This document shows positions 1-6,793 of a stretch of DNA of 9,158 nt, one piece after another; positions within the stretch are counted from its first letter, which is position 1, and each line of letters begins with the position of its first letter. The stretch lies in contig JAAZNR010000066.1 in NCBI GenBank assembly GCA_012798155.1, forward strand, positions 1 through 9,158, read 5' to 3'. The DNA is from Thermogutta sp. GTDB taxonomy: Bacteria > Planctomycetota > Planctomycetia > Pirellulales > Thermoguttaceae. The position numbers and the translations under genes were made by a program. The notes below the pieces were generated by a model. That model was not told where the DNA came from, ran no database searches, and saw nothing but the letters and a program-made list of their open reading frames with translations.

Positions 1-1554
1 CAATCGGAACACCGCGGCGGCGCCCAGCCGGCCCCGATAACCGGCCCACAGCACCCACAACGTGAATAGCTGGATCGCATACAGCCACATCTGGGCGTTT
101 CCGGCGTGGAAGAACAGGCCCCAGACGACTCCCCATTGCCAAGCCCATGTCCGGGCAAGGAACGCTCGTTGTGGAAGCTCCTTCCGCCTCCCCTTCAGCA
201 GGTTGTGCAGCATCCCGGCAATCAATGGGAGATATGCGAAGACCGGCGTCATGTAGTACCACGAGCGGCCGGCAATCAGAGCGAAGCCGCAGAGGGCCCA
301 AGACATCCCGGCCGCAGCCGCCACCGAGGGATGAAGCCCGTCTCGCCTCAAGACATAGAAGCACGCCCCGTAGCCGCACGCCAGGTGGCCCCAGCAGAAC
401 ACATCCACCGTCCAGGCCGGATCACCGAGGAGAAAATTGGCGAGGGCATAGGAAATCCAGCTCGGCGGATAAGTCGCCGCGAACACACCCAACTCGGCAA
501 TGGGCATGCCGAGGAAAATGCGCGGCGTCCACGCGGGGAATTGCCCGGCCGCAATGGCCCGCCCCACTGAAGAAATGCTTGGGAAAAATATGGAAAAATT
601 GTCATCTCGCAAGAAATACCGCGGTTCTCGCCATTCCAGATAGACCGCCGCCGCAACCATCAAGCCCAACCCCGCCGAGAAAAAGGCCCAACTACAATTT
701 CTCGCGGGATCGATCCGTGCGTCAGGACCAAGGCTCAAGCGGCAGCTCCCGCCAAGGCTTTTCAGGAGCCGTTCTCGCCGCCAAGGACTGACGCCAGTCG
801 GGAGCCGTTTTCCCGACCAAGGAGTGAAGCCTTTCAGGAGCCGTTTTCCCCGCCAAGGACTCAACCGGGGCGAGGATGCGAAAAAGGAGGTTGCCGCAAG
901 CCAGATCGCGGTGACCAAGGTAAACGGATGGCTGAGCCATTTTCGCAGCCACCAACTGGCGAAGCCTAGGTCGCCGGGGTAATTCAGCAGGACGTCGAAC
1001 CACGGCAAGAACGAGCCGGGCCGCTCGACGAGCGAGCTTGCCCGAACAGTTTTGGCGACAGGGGGCGCCCGCGAAGGCAATGGAGAATTCGCGGCCACAG
1101 GCAACTCTTGGAGTATCCCTACTCGCAAGGGGTACGTCGCACCGCCGATTCGCACGTAGCCTTGCCGGAAGAAGGGGACCGACGCCTCCGCGATCTCGAT
1201 CACGAAATCCCGTGCCCAGCGTTGGGACACGGCCCAGCGAAACTCCCGCCCCACGGAAGGGGTCTTCCACCATGCGGAATCGGCGATGCGCCCGGCGATT
1301 GTTTCCCCCCACGTGTCGGGAAACACCTCCTCAGAGAATCCGCTTCGATATACTTGAATCAGACGGACCGTTGGGAGGGGCACCTGACGGTCGAAAGCGA
1401 CGGCGATTTCGACGTCTTGGGCCGCGCCGCCCTTCGCGCCTTTGAAGGCGGTGACTCCGCCGATCCAGGTGAATAAGATGATCGCGACAGCCAGGGCAGG
1501 CACCGGCAAAAGCGGTCGAAGTTTTGACGTGGCAGCATCTCGTTGGTGAGTCAT
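1..1554 (-). CDS. Partial GT-C/YfhO-like membrane glycosyltransferase, N-terminal 518 residues
   Basis: The frame stays open from an ATG at 1554 to the left window edge, so the C-terminus is missing. Seen: a likely transmembrane helix at residues 14-36, a soluble region at 37-208, a second helix at about 209-227, a strongly basic loop at 228-285, a third helix at about 286-305, then a polytopic stretch. Residues 314-350 (FLRDDNFSIFFPS, later GQFPAWTPRIFLGMP) match the YfhO/GT-C pattern: an acidic pair after a helix, an FP, then G-x-hP-x-W-x-P and GMP. In that fold the acidic residues of the first outer loop act in catalysis with lipid-linked sugar donors. The basic loop would be cytoplasmic by the positive-inside rule, which puts the DD pair outside as expected. 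Odd: the basic loop is built from 12-residue repeats encoded by a 36-bp DNA repeat. The frame is also open for eight codons upstream, so a GTG start at 1563 is possible. The family is fairly sure; the sugar and acceptor are unknown. Confidence 0.72.
   Translation of the reverse strand, partial: MTHQRDAATSKLRPLLPVPALAVAIILFTWIGGVTAFKGAKGGAAQDVEIAVAFDRQVPLPTVRLIQVYRSGFSEEVFPDTWGETIAGRIADSAWWKTPSVGREFRWAVSQRWARDFVIEIAEASVPFFRQGYVRIGGATYPLRVGILQELPVAANSPLPSRAPPVAKTVRASSLVERPGSFLPWFDVLLNYPGDLGFASWWLRKWLSHPFTLVTAIWLAATSFFASSPRLSPWRGKRLLKGFTPWSGKRLPTGVSPWRRERLLKSLGGSCRLSLGPDARIDPARNCSWAFFSAGLGLMVAAAVYLEWREPRYFLRDDNFSIFFPSISSVGRAIAAGQFPAWTPRIFLGMPIAELGVFAATYPPSWISYALANFLLGDPAWTVDVFCWGHLACGYGACFYVLRRDGLHPSVAAAAGMSWALCGFALIAGRSWYYMTPVFAYLPLIAGMLHNLLKGRRKELPQRAFLARTWAWQWGVVWGLFFHAGNAQMWLYAIQLFTLWVLWAGYRGRLGAAAVFRL
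728..864. repeat. 36-bp tandem repeat array inside the glycosyltransferase gene
   Basis: The plus-strand motif CCAAGG recurs at 728, 752, 781, 817 and 853. Units 781-816 and 817-852 are exactly 36 bp and share an AGCCGTTTTCCC-like core. Unit 752-780 is the same sequence shortened by 7 bp, 728-751 is a degenerate unit, and 853-864 is a partial one. On the minus strand the array is in frame and gives 12-residue repeats of the form (S/T)PWxxxRLxxxx at about residues 232-267. Confidence 0.85.
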
Positions 1555-1592
1555 TTCGACCACATCCAGACCACGCTCTTACCGCCATTCTC

Positions 1593-1634
1593 TTCTCTAC
1601 GCCTCTGCTCGCCTTCTCTACGCCTCTGCTCGCC
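1593..1634. repeat. Perfect 21-bp tandem duplication
   Basis: Positions 1593-1613 and 1614-1634 are identical 21-bp units beginning TTCTCTACGCC. The duplication starts 39 bp upstream of the glycosyltransferase ATG at 1554. An in-frame stop at 1579-1581 (read on the minus strand) keeps it outside that coding frame, so it lies in the leader or promoter region. Confidence 0.9.
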
Positions 1635-1796
1635 CCGACGCGATTGCGCGCGGCATTCCTCCGGGATCGGCTTGCGCCCGCCGGAGACCGGATCACGACG
1701 CCCGCCGGGCCGGCCGTGTCTCGAAGATATTGGGGATATTGGGCCGCGGACCATACACTCACCGTCCCGCTTGATTTACAATAACGGATGCGGAAG

Positions 1797-1822
1797 GTCG
1801 ATCCAATGAGTCGATCCGATGA
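1797..1822. repeat. 13-bp tandem repeat, two copies
   Basis: Positions 1797-1809 and 1810-1822 read GTCGATCC(A/G)ATGA and differ at one base. They lie directly before the inverted repeat at 1828-1858. The pair could be a binding site for a dimeric regulator, or simply a small duplication. Confidence 0.7.
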
Positions 1823-1827
1823 TCAGA

Positions 1828-1876
1828 CTACCGGCAGCCCACGCCGGCACGCCGGTAGGGGGAAGGGCTTACCCTT
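1828..1876 (+). promoter_or_regulatory. Two consecutive hairpins upstream of the small membrane protein
   Basis: CTACCGGC at 1828-1835 pairs perfectly with GCCGGTAG at 1851-1858 across a 15-nt loop. AAGGG at 1863-1867 pairs with CCCTT at 1872-1876 across a 4-nt loop. The second hairpin ends 17 nt before the GAGG ribosome binding site at 1894. Neither is followed by a T-run, so a structured leader or an operator is more likely than an intrinsic terminator. I recognise no known riboswitch class. Confidence 0.4.
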
Positions 1877-1903
1877 GAACCGTTGTCCCTTGCGAGGCCG
1901 ACG

Positions 1904-2203
1904 ATGGAAACCGTAATTTTCGCCGACATGGCGTCGCTGCTGATTTATGCCGAGGAGTCGGCCGGTGGTGGTGGTTCCGGCTCGGCTTGGGCACCCGGTT
2001 ATCTGGTTGCGATCGTGATGGTCTTCGTGGCTCTCATGGCCGCTTTGGCGCCCAGCCGGCGCCGTAGTGCCCCGCGGAATCTGGAGTTCGAGGGCACGAC
2101 CTGGGGCAAGGTCCTTTCGGAAGAGGGAAAGAAGAAGGAAGCGGTCCAGGCCCCGCCCGGCGTCTTTAACCCCGCGCAGGCGGCCAAGCAGGCACGCAAG
2201 TGA
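1904..2203 (+). CDS. Small single-pass membrane protein, function unknown
   Basis: A 99-residue protein. The ATG at 1904 is preferred because GAGG at 1894-1897 sits 6 nt before it; a TTG at 1883 in the same frame has no such site. Seen: a short N-terminal segment, a glycine-rich GGGGSGS linker at about residues 23-29, one hydrophobic helix at about 34-52 (YLVAIVMVFVALMAALAP), a basic RRR cluster right after it, then a polar lysine-rich tail ending PAQAAKQARK. The basic cluster after the helix places the C-terminal tail in the cytoplasm and the short N-terminus outside. I recognise no family and infer no function. It is convergent with the aminotransferase gene and has its own upstream region. 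Intact frame, good ribosome binding site and clean topology make it a real gene with moderate confidence. Confidence 0.65.
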   Translation: METVIFADMASLLIYAEESAGGGGSGSAWAPGYLVAIVMVFVALMAALAPSRRRSAPRNLEFEGTTWGKVLSEEGKKKEAVQAPPGVFNPAQAAKQARK

Positions 2204-2295
2204 CGCAGTTTGGCTACGCCGGCGAATACCCGCCCATCTCAGCCTACGCGATAGCATCGACCGTTCCGCCGGCAGGGACAAAACGCCGCCGGGTG

Positions 2296-2336
2296 GGCCG
2301 GTGGTAATGCGACCCATGAACCACTGCCGGCCGTGG
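2296..2336. terminator. Possible bidirectional hairpin between convergent genes
   Basis: GGCCGG plus TGGT at 2296-2305 can pair with ACCA at 2320-2323 and CCGGCC at 2327-2332, leaving a 3-nt bulge. ACCAC and GTGGT at 2320-2336 form a competing stem. It lies between the convergent ends of the small membrane protein and the aminotransferase. There is no T-run on either side, so intrinsic termination is uncertain. The rest of 2204-2397 shows no gene. Confidence 0.3.
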
Positions 2337-2397
2337 TAACATCGGCGGCCTGATGCTGCCTATTGTGCTCCGATTGCTGCAACGCAAACGGCTCCCG

Positions 2398-3675
2398 CTA
2401 ATCCGGCAACGACGACGAGACGCGATGGGCCGACCGGCTCAAGAACACAGGCGCCGCCACCTGGTTCCGTGATTGGGCCGATTGATAGAATTCCGCGATC
2501 CTCGCCACCACCACATATTGCTCGTCCACCGTCAGCCCCGGGAATATCGGCAGGGCAAGCACCTCCCTCGCCGCGGCGAACGTCTCGGGAAGATCGGTGG
2601 GAGCGTATCCCAGGCGGCGGAAGCACTCTTGCTCGTGAAGTCCCAGCGGATAGTAGATTTCGGAGCCGACCTTTCGCTCCAAGAGGTGCCGGCGCAAGGC
2701 GTCGCGGCGGCCGTCGCGCACCCGAATCACGAATTGATTCCAGACATGCCTTCCCTGCGGCGAAGCGGACGGCAATCCGATCACGCCATCCAGCCCGAAC
2801 TCGTGAAAGAGTCCGTGATAGGTATCGGCTAGCCGGGACCGCTCGGCCGTCCAGCTCTCCAGCAGCTCGAACTTGACATTCAATACCGCCGCCTGAAAGG
2901 CGTCCATGCGGGCGTTGATGCCGACGTGCGAGTGGTAGTATCGCGGATGCATGCCATGAACACGGAGGAGCCGCAATTTTTCGGCCGTCTCCGCTGAGGA
3001 TGCGGTGAGCATGCCCGCGTCCCCCATGGCGCCGAGGTTCTTCGTGGGATAGAAGCTGAAACAGCCGATGCAACCCAGGCTTCCTACCCGGCGGCCCTGG
3101 TACTCCGCGCCGATGGTTTGAGCGGCGTCCTCGACCACGGCGATGTTGAAACGTTGTCCTAGCGCGAGGATCGGCCCCATGTCCGCCGCTTGCCCGAACA
3201 AGTGCACCGGCAAAATGACCTTGGTGGTACGGTGGATCAACCTCGCGACATCCGGCGGGGAGATGTTGAACGTCTTGGGGTCGATATCCGCGAAGACGGG
3301 CGTCGCGCCGAGTCGGGTGACGGCGCCGGCGGTGGCGAAAAAGGTGAAGCTGGGGACGATCACCTCATCTCCGGGTCCCACGCCTAGTGCCATCAAGGCC
3401 AACAGCAGGGCTTCGCTTCCGGAGGAACAGGCGATCGCGTGCGGGACCTGGCAATACTCGGCCAGCGTTTGCTCCAACCGCTCGACCTCAGGCCCCAGTA
3501 CGAACGCCCCGGAATCGCAGACCGCCGCCAAGGCGGCCACGATGCGATCTCGCAGCGGCGAGTGACTCCTCTTGAGGTCGAGAAACGGCACCGGACGCTC
3601 GAGATTCACGGAGCCGGTCCGAGGTAAGGAAGAAGGCTGTGGGCGAGATGAGTCGTTCATTCCGGAAGCATCCAT
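2398..3675 (-). CDS. DegT/DnrJ/EryC1/StrS family PLP-dependent sugar aminotransferase
   Basis: A 425-residue protein, a little long for the family because of about 28 extra N-terminal and 25 extra C-terminal residues. These enzymes move an amino group, usually from glutamate, onto a nucleotide-linked keto-sugar in the cytoplasm, feeding surface polysaccharide or glycan synthesis. Seen in order: VPFLDLKR at 29-36, the cofactor phosphate-binding SSGSEALLLAL at 84-94, PSFTFFATAGA at 108-118, VEDAAQ at 181-186 with the Asp that contacts the pyridine nitrogen, FSFYPTKNLGAMGDAG at 206-221 with Lys212 as the Schiff-base lysine, then GINARMDAFQAAVL at 252-265. All key residues are present, so it should be active. 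The first ATG (3675) and a second at 3660 both lack a clear ribosome binding site; conserved sequence begins only at residue 29. The exact sugar cannot be told from sequence. The partial glycosyltransferase nearby fits a surface-glycan role but is not in the same operon. Confidence 0.93.
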   Translation of the reverse strand: MDASGMNDSSRPQPSSLPRTGSVNLERPVPFLDLKRSHSPLRDRIVAALAAVCDSGAFVLGPEVERLEQTLAEYCQVPHAIACSSGSEALLLALMALGVGPGDEVIVPSFTFFATAGAVTRLGATPVFADIDPKTFNISPPDVARLIHRTTKVILPVHLFGQAADMGPILALGQRFNIAVVEDAAQTIGAEYQGRRVGSLGCIGCFSFYPTKNLGAMGDAGMLTASSAETAEKLRLLRVHGMHPRYYHSHVGINARMDAFQAAVLNVKFELLESWTAERSRLADTYHGLFHEFGLDGVIGLPSASPQGRHVWNQFVIRVRDGRRDALRRHLLERKVGSEIYYPLGLHEQECFRRLGYAPTDLPETFAAAREVLALPIFPGLTVDEQYVVVARIAEFYQSAQSRNQVAAPVFLSRSAHRVSSSLPD

Positions 3676-3755
3676 GCTGCAATTGCCGAGGGCCGTCCGA
3701 GACCCGGATCACTCCGCGGCGGCAGGCCGATCACCGCCGCGACCAAACCCTTGAG

Positions 3756-3784
3756 AAACTAAGGTCCGGCGAGAAAATCGTCAA
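3756..3784 (-). promoter_or_regulatory. Candidate sigma-70-like promoter of the aminotransferase
   Basis: Read on the minus strand, TTGACG (3784-3779) is followed after exactly 17 nt by TAGTTT (3761-3756). The -35 is one base off consensus; the -10 is weak. Transcription would start near 3749, leaving a leader of about 75 nt before the ATG at 3675. Confidence 0.4.
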
Positions 3785-3913
3785 GCCCAACTCGCGTCCC
3801 TCTACGCCAATTGCGAATTGGCGGAGAATCCGCGACTCGACTTGCCAGGCGGGTAGCCGTTCACGCGCCTGCCCGGTCTCTCATCGGAACGTGGAAGCCC
3901 AGAGGCTGTTTTT

Positions 3914-4060
3914 GAAACGCAGAGGGCGCAAAGGGCGCGGAGAAGGCAGAAGGTGAACCAAGAATTGGTAGCCCGAACTCTGTGTTCTCCGCGTTCTCTG
4001 CGTTTCCATCCTTTCATTCCCGCCTGCGTTCTCTGCGTTTTCAGCTTTTCATTCCGCGTA
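3914..4060. repeat. Degenerate 'cgcagagg' repeat with inverted and direct copies
   Basis: The left arm (3914-3952) is a run of degenerate 9-mers of the type cgcagaggg/cgcaaaggg/cgcggagaa. Its GAAACGCAGAG (3914-3924) pairs perfectly with CTCTGCGTTTC (3996-4006), and CGCGGAGAA (3936-3944) with TTCTCCGCG (3985-3993). The right side is also a 35-bp direct repeat: 3991-4025 and 4026-4060 both start GCGTTCTCTGCGTTT and both contain TTTCATTCC. Similar 'acgcagagg' intergenic repeats are scattered in many environmental bacterial genomes, including planctomycetes. Confidence 0.8.
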
Positions 4061-4196
4061 GCCGTCCCTGGGCCGCTGGGAGCCGAAAAACGAATCCGCC
4101 CATTCACTCCCAAAGGCGGCAGCCCCATTGTCGCCGCTTTCTTCACAAGCATTAACCCAGTCCCCCTGAACGGTTACGCAGGCGGCAAAAGAAAAA

Positions 4197-4283
4197 GGGG
4201 GTTCCGACGAGCCACCTCCGCAGTGGCATGGTCACGTGGCAAGGGCAAGGAAACCACGCGCCCAACGCTCCGCCGGAAACCCC
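4197..4283. repeat. Inverted repeat bounding an 87-bp segment
   Basis: GGGGGTTCCG at 4197-4206 and CGGAAACCCC at 4274-4283 are inverted copies matching at 9 of 10 bases. Between them GCCAC and GTGGC (near 4211-4227) form a smaller stem. It might be a small non-autonomous element or a structured RNA, but nothing else in the sequence supports either. Confidence 0.4.
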
Positions 4284-4593
4284 ACGGGCCAGCCTTATTG
4301 AACAAGGGCTATGAGTGCAAATCGTGCGCCAAAGACGCCGTTTCGCTCGTCTTCAAGATGTAAGTATTGATTTGACAGTACTTTATGATAGCGAATCGAA
4401 GCCCGGCATCGGCCCGCTGGTCGGCGGCAACCGAAAATCTCTGTATCAAGCCGAGACAAGATGGGCGATTCGGCCACAACACGCGAGACTCGCGGGCTGC
4501 CGCGGAAGGCAAGATTGCAGCATAATAATACACCATAATGGCGTATCAGTACCCCAACTACACGGTACGGCGTCTGGGGGTTGGCTTACGGGC

Positions 4594-6387
4594 TTACGTC
4601 CCGTTGAGAAGCGAGACTGCCTCAGCCGCGGCTCGTTGCTGCTCTCGCTCCAGGTAGCCGCGACCTTGGCGGATCCCGATATGGTCCCACGGCAAGAACG
4701 AGGCGATATCTCTCTCCCGATGCAGTATCTCGTGGACATCGACCCCCGTTTCCCGGATAACCCGCCACCAGGTTTCGGAATCGAGTTGGTCGCCCCAGCC
4801 GTCGAAGCGACATCCCTGCCGCCAGGCCCTCTCTACGGCATTCGCCAAACGATGATCCCCCCGCGCCATGACGCCCTCCAGCAGGCTCGATTCCACGGGG
4901 TGGCACTTCACCTGAACGCTTCGCATGCGGTGCCGCGTCCTTAAGAACCGATGAGCGGCCTGGAAGTATTCCCGCGTCCGGATGGCTTGCCACTGATACG
5001 GCGTGTGGGGTTTGGGCACGAAGTTCGAAACGCCGGCCGTTACCGCGGCGGGTTTCCCCCGCACCTCCCGACCGATCCGTGAAATCTCCTCCGCCAACTC
5101 GATGATTCCCGCCAAATCGGCCTCCCTCTCCCCCGGCAAACCGCACATGAAATACAACTTGACGCGGGAAAAGCCCTGCCGGAACGCCTGCCGGCAACCC
5201 TCCAGGAGATCCTCGTTGCGGATGCGTTTGTTGATCTGCCGCCGCATGTCGTCCAGGGCCGCCTCCGGGGCCATCGTCAGGCCCGAGTGCCGTTCACTCG
5301 TCAACAATTCCGTCAATGTCCGGAGTTGCTCGTTGACCCGCAGACTGGGGACCGAAATGGCGACACCGTGCGGCACGAAAGTCTCGCGGAGCCTTCGAAT
5401 CAAGAGATCGAACTGGGGGTGGTCGCTGGAAGAGAGCGAAAGCAACGAGATTTCATTCATGCCCGTGTTCTGATACGCTTCCCACGCGGCTTCCACGATC
5501 GTCTCGGCCCGGCGGTAACGCAACGGGCGTTTGATGGTGGTGCTTTGGCAAAACCGGCATCGCCAGGGGCAGCCCCGCATGATCTCGATCGCGATTCTGT
5601 CTTGCACGACCTCCACATTCGGCACGATCGGTCGGGTTACGACCGGATAGGCTTCCAGGTCCGCGAGGACCGCCGGCGCGATGACCTTGGGGATAGCGTC
5701 GTCCCGGGGCACGCGGACGGGAACGCCGTCCGGCGAAATCTCGACGCGATAGCATCGCGGCACGTAAGCGAAGGGAAACTCGCGTGCAATCGCGTGCAGC
5801 CATTCCTCGCGGCCTCCTCCTCGCGATCGCAACTCCAGCCACCGCCGGCAGATCGCCGGAAGGGTCTCCTCGCCGTCACCGATCACGAATACGTCGATGA
5901 ACTCGCTCAGCGGCTCCGGATTCTGGGCACACGGTCCGCCCGCCATGACCAGCGGGTCGCCCTCCTCTCGATCCCGTGATCGCAGGGGAATACGTCCCAA
6001 ATCCAGAATCGTCAGGACATTGGTGTAACAAAGCTCGTATTGCAGCGTGAAGCCGACCACATCGAAGGCATCCAGGGGCGTGAAGCTCTCCAAGGAATAA
6101 AGCGGCAAACCTTCGCGCCGCAGGGCCTCCTCCATGTCTCGCCAGGGGGCAAACACCCGCTCGCAGACCCAATCCGGCAAGCGATTCACGGCTTGGTACA
6201 GCACCTGCATGCCGTGGTTGCTCATTCCTATGGCGTAGGTATCCGGCGAGGCGAAGCAGAGCTTCCCCCGAACTTGCCGATGATCCTTGGTCACCGCGTG
6301 CAACTCTCCCCCCACGTACCGGCCCGGAGTCTGAACCCCCGGCAGGATGCGTCGCACGACGGCTTCCTTGAGCTGCGTATTCATCAT
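4594..6387 (-). CDS. TIGR03960-type radical SAM protein with cobalamin-binding-like N-terminus
   Basis: A 597-residue protein from the ATG at 6387. GGGAGGGGG about 12 nt upstream of that ATG, and the family-like start soon after it, favour this over an ATG at 6486 that would add 33 arginine-rich residues. Seen: an N-terminal half with GRYVGGE, ASPDTYAIGMSNHGMQVLY, FDVVGFTLQYELCYTNVL, AGGPCAQNPEP and VIGDGEETLP, as in TIGR03960 proteins, whose N-terminus resembles a B12-binding fold. The radical SAM cluster motif GCPWRCRFC follows, with Cys273, Cys277 and Cys280 binding a 4Fe-4S cluster that cleaves S-adenosylmethionine. Then MAPEAALDDMRRQINK and YFMCGLPGE, both typical of the barrel. The family's reaction is unknown. 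In many bacteria this part is fused or adjacent to a DUF2344/TIGR03936 domain; here the protein stops without it and the next gene downstream is unrelated. Transcribed divergently from the methyltransferase gene. Confidence 0.9.
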   Translation of the reverse strand: MMNTQLKEAVVRRILPGVQTPGRYVGGELHAVTKDHRQVRGKLCFASPDTYAIGMSNHGMQVLYQAVNRLPDWVCERVFAPWRDMEEALRREGLPLYSLESFTPLDAFDVVGFTLQYELCYTNVLTILDLGRIPLRSRDREEGDPLVMAGGPCAQNPEPLSEFIDVFVIGDGEETLPAICRRWLELRSRGGGREEWLHAIAREFPFAYVPRCYRVEISPDGVPVRVPRDDAIPKVIAPAVLADLEAYPVVTRPIVPNVEVVQDRIAIEIMRGCPWRCRFCQSTTIKRPLRYRRAETIVEAAWEAYQNTGMNEISLLSLSSSDHPQFDLLIRRLRETFVPHGVAISVPSLRVNEQLRTLTELLTSERHSGLTMAPEAALDDMRRQINKRIRNEDLLEGCRQAFRQGFSRVKLYFMCGLPGEREADLAGIIELAEEISRIGREVRGKPAAVTAGVSNFVPKPHTPYQWQAIRTREYFQAAHRFLRTRHRMRSVQVKCHPVESSLLEGVMARGDHRLANAVERAWRQGCRFDGWGDQLDSETWWRVIRETGVDVHEILHRERDIASFLPWDHIGIRQGRGYLEREQQRAAAEAVSLLNGT

Positions 6388-6793
6388 GGGCTTTGCGATC
6401 CCCCTCCCATCCAAGCAAGGCCTCGGCCTCCGTCGCCGAGCGGCGCCGTACTCCATTATTCGCGCGATTCGAGGGCAAGAGAACACTCCCGGCCGCCTTT
6501 CCGCCTGCCTGACGCCTTGGCTCGGGGTCCCGGAACCGGGCTACGAATCAGCCGGCGCCGCCCCAAGGCGGGTCCTGAATCCACCGCCGTGACCGGCTCT
6601 TGATTTGGGAAAAAATGCGGAAAAGACCGCCTCGTGTAGTAAAATCGAAAGTGTCGGCCGGAAGGCGCGATGGTCGCGTCCAAGCCGTCAGGATCAGTGT
6701 TCGGATCGGTTGTTCCGGAATCACGGCATCCGCCGAAAGCTCGGACGAGGTAACGGCGGATTCCAGCCGGTAGCCGCATAAGGAGCCGCCGCC
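6388..6793. other. Divergent intergenic region
   Basis: A 406-bp gap between the radical SAM and methyltransferase starts, expected to hold both promoters. No gene is seen. A -10-like TAAAAT at 6640-6645 faces the methyltransferase, but no -35 stands at a proper distance. CCCGG-AA-CCGGG near 6533 is a small palindrome. If the radical SAM gene instead starts at 6486, the gap shortens to 307 bp. Confidence 0.5.

Larger units (their letters stand above)
1555..1903. other. Divergent intergenic gap with short repeats
   Basis: This 349-bp gap separates the start codons of the minus-strand glycosyltransferase and the plus-strand small membrane protein, so it should hold promoters for both. I see no credible gene in it. 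It contains a perfect 21-bp tandem duplication, a 13-bp near-perfect tandem repeat, an 8-bp-arm inverted repeat and a small hairpin. A weak plus-strand -10-like TACAAT lies at 1777-1782, but I find no convincing -35 for it. Confidence 0.6.
3676..4593. other. Long gap without a credible gene
   Basis: A 918-bp stretch between the aminotransferase start and the radical SAM stop. Open frames here have low-complexity translations made by the repeats or no recognisable features, and none has a good ribosome binding site. It holds a degenerate 'cgcagagg' repeat with inverted and direct copies (3914-4060), an inverted repeat (4197-4283) and an A+T-rich patch near 4511-4560. I see no tRNA. Confidence 0.6.

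Noticed and set aside
728..864. The 36-bp units as a CRISPR array
   Set aside because: The units abut without unique spacers, lie inside a coding frame, and no cas gene is present.
722..1312. A 196-codon minus-strand open frame beside the glycosyltransferase frame
   Set aside because: It is arginine-rich shadow coding. The overlapping frame starting at 1554 gives helices and the GT-C motifs.
3014..3020. GDAG instead of GDGG after the Schiff-base lysine of the aminotransferase
   Set aside because: This variation is common in the family and touches no catalytic residue.
3802..4152. A 116-codon minus-strand open frame in the long gap
   Set aside because: Its CLLRALCALC-like translation is produced by the 'cgcagagg' repeat, and no ribosome binding site is seen.
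4315..4944. A 209-codon plus-strand open frame
   Set aside because: More than half lies antisense to the radical SAM gene; its sequence has no recognisable domain and no start signal.
6388..6486. An upstream ATG at 6486 extending the radical SAM protein by 33 residues
   Set aside because: The added residues are arginine-rich and unlike the family, while a purine-rich ribosome binding site lies before the ATG at 6387.
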